Below, one piece after another: positions 14,630 through 17,826 of a stretch of DNA of 17,826 nt (position 1 is the first letter of the stretch; each line of letters opens with the position of its first letter). Origin of the DNA: Candidatus Luteimonas excrementigallinarum (GTDB lineage: Bacteria; Pseudomonadota; Gammaproteobacteria; Xanthomonadales; Xanthomonadaceae); the NCBI GenBank assembly GCA_019115725.1, contig DXCY01000117.1:1-17826 (forward strand). The letters run 5' to 3'. The notes under the pieces were generated by a model. It saw nothing but the letters and a program-made list of their open reading frames with translations, was not told where the DNA came from and ran no database searches. Both the position numbers and the translations under genes were made by a program.

Positions 14630-16564
14630 ATGTCCCTGATTACCCTTGAAGGCGTCGACGTCAGCGTCGGCGGTCCGCTGCTGCTCGAACAGGTTGGCCT
14701 GTCGATCGGCGCGGGAGAGCGCATTGCCCTGATCGGGCGCAATGGCGCTGGAAAATCCACCCTGCTGCGCGTACTGGCCGGCGAGCTGCTGCCCGATGAC
14801 GGCAAGGTGCGCGTGCAGGATGGCGCGCGCGTGGCCCGGCTGGAACAGGAGGTGCCCGGCGATGCCGGCGGCAGCGTGTTCGACGTGGTCGCAGCCGGCC
14901 TGGGCGAACTGGGCAGCGTGCTGGCCGAATACCACCGGCTGGCCCATGCCGACCCGGTGGATACCGATGCCCTGGCCGCAGTGCAGGCCCGCATCGAAGC
15001 CGCGGGGGCCTGGAGCCTGGACCAGCGGGTGGCCGCCACCCTGGATCGCATGGGGCTGGATGGAGACCAGCAGTTCGCGCGGCTGTCGGGCGGGCTCAAG
15101 CGCCGGGTGCTGCTGGCCAGGGCGCTGGTGTCCGAGCCCGAGGTGCTGCTGCTCGACGAGCCGACCAACCATCTGGACATTGCCGCGATCCACTGGCTGG
15201 AGGAGTTCCTGCGCAACTGGTCCGGCTCGCTGGTGTTCATCACCCATGACCGGCGCTTCCTGCGCGCGCTGGCCACGCGGATCCTCGAGATCGACCGCGG
15301 CCAGGTGACCGACTGGCCCGGCGACTGGGACAACTATCTGCGCCGGCGCGAGGAGCGCCTGCATGCGGAGGCGCAGCAGGCGGCGCGCTTCGACAAGTTC
15401 CTGGCCCAGGAGGAAGTGTGGATCCGTCAGGGCATCAAGGCCCGGCGGACCCGTGACGAAGGCCGCGTGCGGCGGCTGAAGGAGATGCGCGTGGAGCGCG
15501 CCGCGCGCCGTGAACAGACCGGCAACGTGCGCATGCAGGCGGCCCAGGGCGAGTCATCGGGCAGGAAGGTGGTGGAACTGAAGGACGTGCAGTTCGCCCA
15601 TGGCGAGCGCGTGCTGGTGCGCGACCTGTCCACCACCATCATGCGTGGCGACCGCATCGGCCTGATCGGTCCCAACGGCAGTGGCAAGACCACCCTGCTG
15701 CGCCTGCTGCTGGGCGAGCTGGAACCGCAGCAGGGCAGCGTGCGCATTGGCACCCGGCTGCAGGTGGCGTATTTCGACCAGTACCGCGCCACCCTGCGCG
15801 AGGACTGGAACGCGCTGGAGAACGTGGCCGAGGGCCGCGAGTACGTGGAGATCAACGGCGCGCGCAAGCACGCCATCGGCTACCTGCAGGATTTCCTGTT
15901 CACGCCCGAGCGGGCGCGGGCGCCGATCACCCGCCTGTCAGGTGGTGAACGCAACCGCCTGCTGCTGGCCAAGCTGTTCGCCCAGCCCTCCAACCTGCTG
16001 GTGCTGGACGAGCCCACCAACGACCTGGATGTGGAAACGCTGGAGCTTCTGGAAGAGCTGTTGGCCGACTACCAGGGCACGCTGCTGCTGGTCAGCCACG
16101 ATCGTGACTTCCTGGACAACGTGGTCACCTCGATCCTGGCGATGGAGGGCGGTGGCCGGGTAGGCGACTACGTGGGCGGCTACAGCGACTGGCTGACCCA
16201 GGGCGAGACCTCATGGCTGCGCTGGCAGCCGTCGTCTGCGCGGACGGCGGTGGACACGGCGGTGAACAAGGCGCCGGCGCAGAAGTCCGCGGCACCGCCG
16301 GCATCCGCGGGTGCGTCAGCCGCGCCGCAGCCGCGCCGGAAGCTCAGCTATCGCGATGCCAAAGAGCTGGAACAGCTGCCGGCGCGGATCGAGACGCTGG
16401 AAGAACAGGTGGCCGCACTGACCGCGGCGATGTCCGATCCGGAGTTCTTCCGCCAGGACAGCGGCGCAATCACCGCCCACAACGAGGCCGTGGCCGCGGC
16501 GCAGGCGGAGCTGGACGGCGCCTACGCCCGCTGGGAAGAACTGGAAGGCGGAACCACCGGCTGA
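14630..16564 (+). CDS. uup: ABC-F ATPase Uup
   Basis: The product has 644 residues: a soluble ABC-F protein with two ATPase domains and no membrane segments. Uup-type proteins act on ribosomes and affect transposon excision and DNA repair intermediates. First domain: Walker A GRNGAGKST (36-44), signature LSGGLKRR (152-159), Walker B LLLDEPTNHLD (173-183). The linker (about 235-312) is rich in Arg and Glu, as expected for the P-site tRNA interaction motif (KARRTRDEGRVRRLKEMR). Second domain: Walker A GPNGSGKTT (347-355), signature LSGGE (436-440), DEPTNDLD (460-467). An Ala/Pro linker (about 535-570) leads to a C-terminal coiled coil (576-640, KELEQLPARIETLEEQVAAL), typical of Uup, which binds DNA. 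The ATG at 14630 follows a -10-like box with no ribosome binding site. Confidence 0.93.
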   Translation: MSLITLEGVDVSVGGPLLLEQVGLSIGAGERIALIGRNGAGKSTLLRVLAGELLPDDGKVRVQDGARVARLEQEVPGDAGGSVFDVVAAGLGELGSVLAEYHRLAHADPVDTDALAAVQARIEAAGAWSLDQRVAATLDRMGLDGDQQFARLSGGLKRRVLLARALVSEPEVLLLDEPTNHLDIAAIHWLEEFLRNWSGSLVFITHDRRFLRALATRILEIDRGQVTDWPGDWDNYLRRREERLHAEAQQAARFDKFLAQEEVWIRQGIKARRTRDEGRVRRLKEMRVERAARREQTGNVRMQAAQGESSGRKVVELKDVQFAHGERVLVRDLSTTIMRGDRIGLIGPNGSGKTTLLRLLLGELEPQQGSVRIGTRLQVAYFDQYRATLREDWNALENVAEGREYVEINGARKHAIGYLQDFLFTPERARAPITRLSGGERNRLLLAKLFAQPSNLLVLDEPTNDLDVETLELLEELLADYQGTLLLVSHDRDFLDNVVTSILAMEGGGRVGDYVGGYSDWLTQGETSWLRWQPSSARTAVDTAVNKAPAQKSAAPPASAGASAAPQPRRKLSYRDAKELEQLPARIETLEEQVAALTAAMSDPEFFRQDSGAITAHNEAVAAAQAELDGAYARWEELEGGTTG

Positions 16565-16583
16565 GCCGGCGGTCCCGCGGGAC
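16553..16583. terminator. Hairpins between convergent uup and lipoprotein genes
   Basis: ACC-a-CCGGC (16553-16561) pairs with GCCGG-c-GGT (16565-16573), with one mismatch; the 3-base loop is the uup stop codon TGA. A 12-base palindrome GTCCCGCGGGAC (16572-16583) follows at once. Together they fill most of the 46-base gap before the converging gene. No T-run. Confidence 0.35.
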
Positions 16584-16610
16584 TCCGCATGGGCCGGGTG
16601 AACGCGCCGA

Positions 16611-17330
16611 TCAGTCGGCGTGCAGCCAGGCGCCGCAGCCCTGGTATTCCTCGCCGCCCACGGTGAGGGTGGCGCCGGCCTGGAACCGCTCGCCGCTCAT
16701 CGGGTCGCTGCATTCGCGCTCCTCGATGGTCAGCTCCACCTGGGTGCCGTCGGCGGCCTGGCCACTGAAGCCGTCAGCCTCGGACGCCAGCCCGGTGGCC
16801 TCCAGCAGGCGCTGGCCGTAATCCAGGTGGGCGGTGAGTGCCGCTTCGCCATCCAGACCGTCGCTGACTTCCACCAGCCAACCCGGCTCCTGGCCGATGG
16901 CGCGGAAGCGCACGCCCTTGTCGGCGGCAACGTCCCAGGGCGAACTGCGGTCGGCGCGGACGCAGTCGCGCCGCTGCTGGCCGGACAGGGTCAGCTGCGC
17001 TTCGTCCAGGCCGCGGCTCCAGAATTCATTGCCGGCATCGTCGGCATAGCGGGCACCGGAGGCGGCGGTCACGTTGGCCAGGTCCAGGCGCTGGCCCGAC
17101 CAGGAGACGCGCACGTTCTGGCCGGCGTCGTCGAAGGTGGCGCCGACCACGAGGTCACCGCACTGGAAGTTGATCCGCTCGCCGGGAGTGACGCCTGGCG
17201 CCGGGGCGGCGGCGGTGTCATCAACGGCGGTATCAGCCACTGGCGCCTGCGGCTGGCAGGCGGCCAGCGCCACTGCAAGCGCGGCGGATGCCAACAGCCG
17301 AGGGGAGGGGGCATTACCTGGCATGGCCAT
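16611..17330 (-). CDS. Lipoprotein with MliC (lysozyme inhibitor) domain
   Basis: The product has 239 residues. The signal has a good lipobox LAAC (Cys25), followed by an Ala/Pro/Asp-rich linker (26-50). Residues 51-123 match the MliC/PliC domain that blocks C-type lysozyme: RINFQCGDLVVGATFDDAG, then the SGARY motif (91-95) and FWSRG (103-107) with Cys57 and Cys123. From memory, MliC uses the Ser of the SGxxY motif and a later Lys to fill the lysozyme active site; here Arg106 stands where Lys is expected. Residues about 142-235 form a second domain (RAIGQEPGWLVEVSDG, IEERECSDPMSGERF) like the COG3650 proteins, with Cys207 and Cys232. The ATG at 17330 has AAAGGAG 9 bases upstream. The lipoprotein is probably anchored in the outer membrane, facing the periplasm. 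Confidence 0.88.
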   Translation of the reverse strand: MAMPGNAPSPRLLASAALAVALAACQPQAPVADTAVDDTAAAPAPGVTPGERINFQCGDLVVGATFDDAGQNVRVSWSGQRLDLANVTAASGARYADDAGNEFWSRGLDEAQLTLSGQQRRDCVRADRSSPWDVAADKGVRFRAIGQEPGWLVEVSDGLDGEAALTAHLDYGQRLLEATGLASEADGFSGQAADGTQVELTIEERECSDPMSGERFQAGATLTVGGEEYQGCGAWLHAD

Positions 17331-17353
17331 GGGACAGCACTCCTTTGGTTTCC

Positions 17354-17391
17354 GGTTGGCTGCGCGCGTCGGGGCGCGCCAACCCAGCATA
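17354..17391 (-). promoter_or_regulatory. Putative -10 and 5' hairpin of the MliC lipoprotein gene
   Basis: On the minus strand TATGCT (17391-17386) may be a -10 box, with transcription starting near 17379. Directly over this point lies a hairpin: GGTTGG (17354-17359) with CCAACC (17379-17384) and CGCGC (17363-17367) with GCGCG (17374-17378), with a 3-base bulge. It could protect the mRNA end or be an operator. Confidence 0.3.
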
Positions 17392-17404
17392 GACCCTATT
17401 CCCC

Positions 17405-17434
17405 GGCGCTGCCGATGCCGCCGCGGGCAGCGCC
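17405..17434 (-). terminator. Terminator-like hairpin after the carboxypeptidase gene
   Basis: GGCGCTGCC (17405-17413) and GGCAGCGCC (17426-17434) form a perfect 9-bp stem with a 12-base loop. It starts at the base next to the stop codon of the upstream minus-strand gene. No T-run follows. Confidence 0.4.
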
Positions 17435-17826
17435 TCAGGGCGTCCAGTCGGCGCGATACACCGGATACAGGCCCAGGCGCTCATCCCACGCGCTGTGGCG
17501 GCGGTAGAAGAAATCCAGGCGCGCACGTGGACTCTCCGCGAAAGCGGGATCGTCGCGCAGCCGCTGTTCGAACGCCGCACGCAAGTCGGCATCGGCCGCG
17601 AGCATCTGCCCGGCGATCTCTTCAGCCACGTAGGCCTCCATGTATTCCTTGCGTTCGAAGTGGTTGTTGAACCGCCCCCACGCCGCATGCGAGTCGGCGG
17701 CCTGCGGCTCCAGCAGCGCCATCACCAGGCGGGCGCCGGGCTGGGCGATCGGTACGAACAGGCTGCCGGCAGGCACATCGCGCGACTCGGGCTGCCACTG
17801 GCCTTCAAGCGTCATCCGCTGGTGTC
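17435..17826 (-). CDS. M14-family zinc carboxypeptidase, C-terminal part
   Basis: Partial gene: the frame is open to the right edge (HQRMTLEGQW at the boundary), so only the last 130 or so residues are seen and the zinc-binding catalytic core lies outside. The segments VPAGSLFVPIAQPGARLVMALLEP, SHAAWGRFNNHFERKEYMEAYVAEE and FFYRRHSAWDERLGLYPVYR match, from memory, the C-terminal region of exported M14 carboxypeptidases common in Xanthomonadaceae. These remove C-terminal residues from peptides or proteins. The identification rests on this C-terminal extension alone. The ATG at 17813-17815 is internal, not the start. A hairpin follows the stop at once and separates it from the MliC lipoprotein gene, which has its own ribosome binding site and possible promoter. 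Confidence 0.75.
   Translation of the reverse strand, partial: HQRMTLEGQWQPESRDVPAGSLFVPIAQPGARLVMALLEPQAADSHAAWGRFNNHFERKEYMEAYVAEEIAGQMLAADADLRAAFEQRLRDDPAFAESPRARLDFFYRRHSAWDERLGLYPVYRADWTP

Noticed and set aside
13059..14630. Prophage lysis cassette
   Set aside because: No holin, spanin, structural, integrase or attachment-site sequences are seen; the flanking genes are selO and uup.
1..17826. tRNA, rRNA, CRISPR, insertion sequences or long direct repeats
   Set aside because: No cloverleaf-like sequence, regularly spaced repeats, transposase-like frame or terminal inverted repeats were found by reading both strands; a search tool could still find a small RNA that I missed.

Overview
The window is high-GC bacterial chromosome, densely coding, with no gap of more than about 215 bases between genes. 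The gene content suggests a gammaproteobacterium of the family Xanthomonadaceae (the Stenotrophomonas / Lysobacter / Luteimonas / Pseudoxanthomonas group). The clues are a DUF6164-type small protein, a short TrhO, several exported peptidases, and promoters that end only 6-7 bases before the start codon. The genus cannot be fixed from the sequence alone. I saw no tRNA, rRNA, CRISPR array, insertion sequence or prophage structural gene.

Layout. (1) 2-1259: the 3' end of tssH/clpV, the type VI secretion (T6SS) sheath-recycling ATPase, followed by an unrecognised 115-residue protein; this is the edge of a T6SS locus that continues to the left. (2) 1362-2482: a small DMT/YdcZ-type membrane protein and an HD-domain hydrolase, tightly spaced. 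(3) 2600-5697: a SlyD-type prolyl isomerase (minus) divergent from an exported S9 peptidase coupled by a TGATG overlap to a DUF6164 protein. (4) 5838-8700: an exported M17 leucyl aminopeptidase, the tRNA U34 hydroxylase TrhO and a small membrane protein. (5) 8756-11353 (minus): a family 2 glycosyltransferase and a DeaD-like RNA helicase. (6) 11480-13042: the protein AMPylase SelO. (7) 13059-14506 (minus): a LysM-GH19 peptidoglycan hydrolase with no signal peptide and, 35 bases downstream, an unrecognised lipoprotein. (8) 14630-16564: the ABC-F ATPase Uup. (9) 16611-17826 (minus): a lipoprotein with an MliC (lysozyme inhibitor) domain and the C-terminal part of an M14 carboxypeptidase.

Most genes are housekeeping or common accessory genes of this family. 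The most interesting part is the LysM-GH19 enzyme plus lipoprotein operon. A cell-wall hydrolase without a Sec signal, paired with a periplasm-facing lipoprotein, has the layout of an antibacterial effector and its immunity protein. A T6SS component lies in the same window about 12 kb away and an MliC-type lysozyme inhibitor lies about 2 kb away. The link is inference: no catalytic or delivery assay can be read from sequence.

Regulatory signals: several intergenic gaps hold perfect 9-12 bp GC-rich hairpins without a U-tract. trhO, selO and uup each have a TANNNT -10-like hexamer ending 6-7 bases before the ATG and no usable Shine-Dalgarno sequence, which suggests leaderless transcripts. The leader of the GH19 gene can fold its ribosome binding site into a hairpin.
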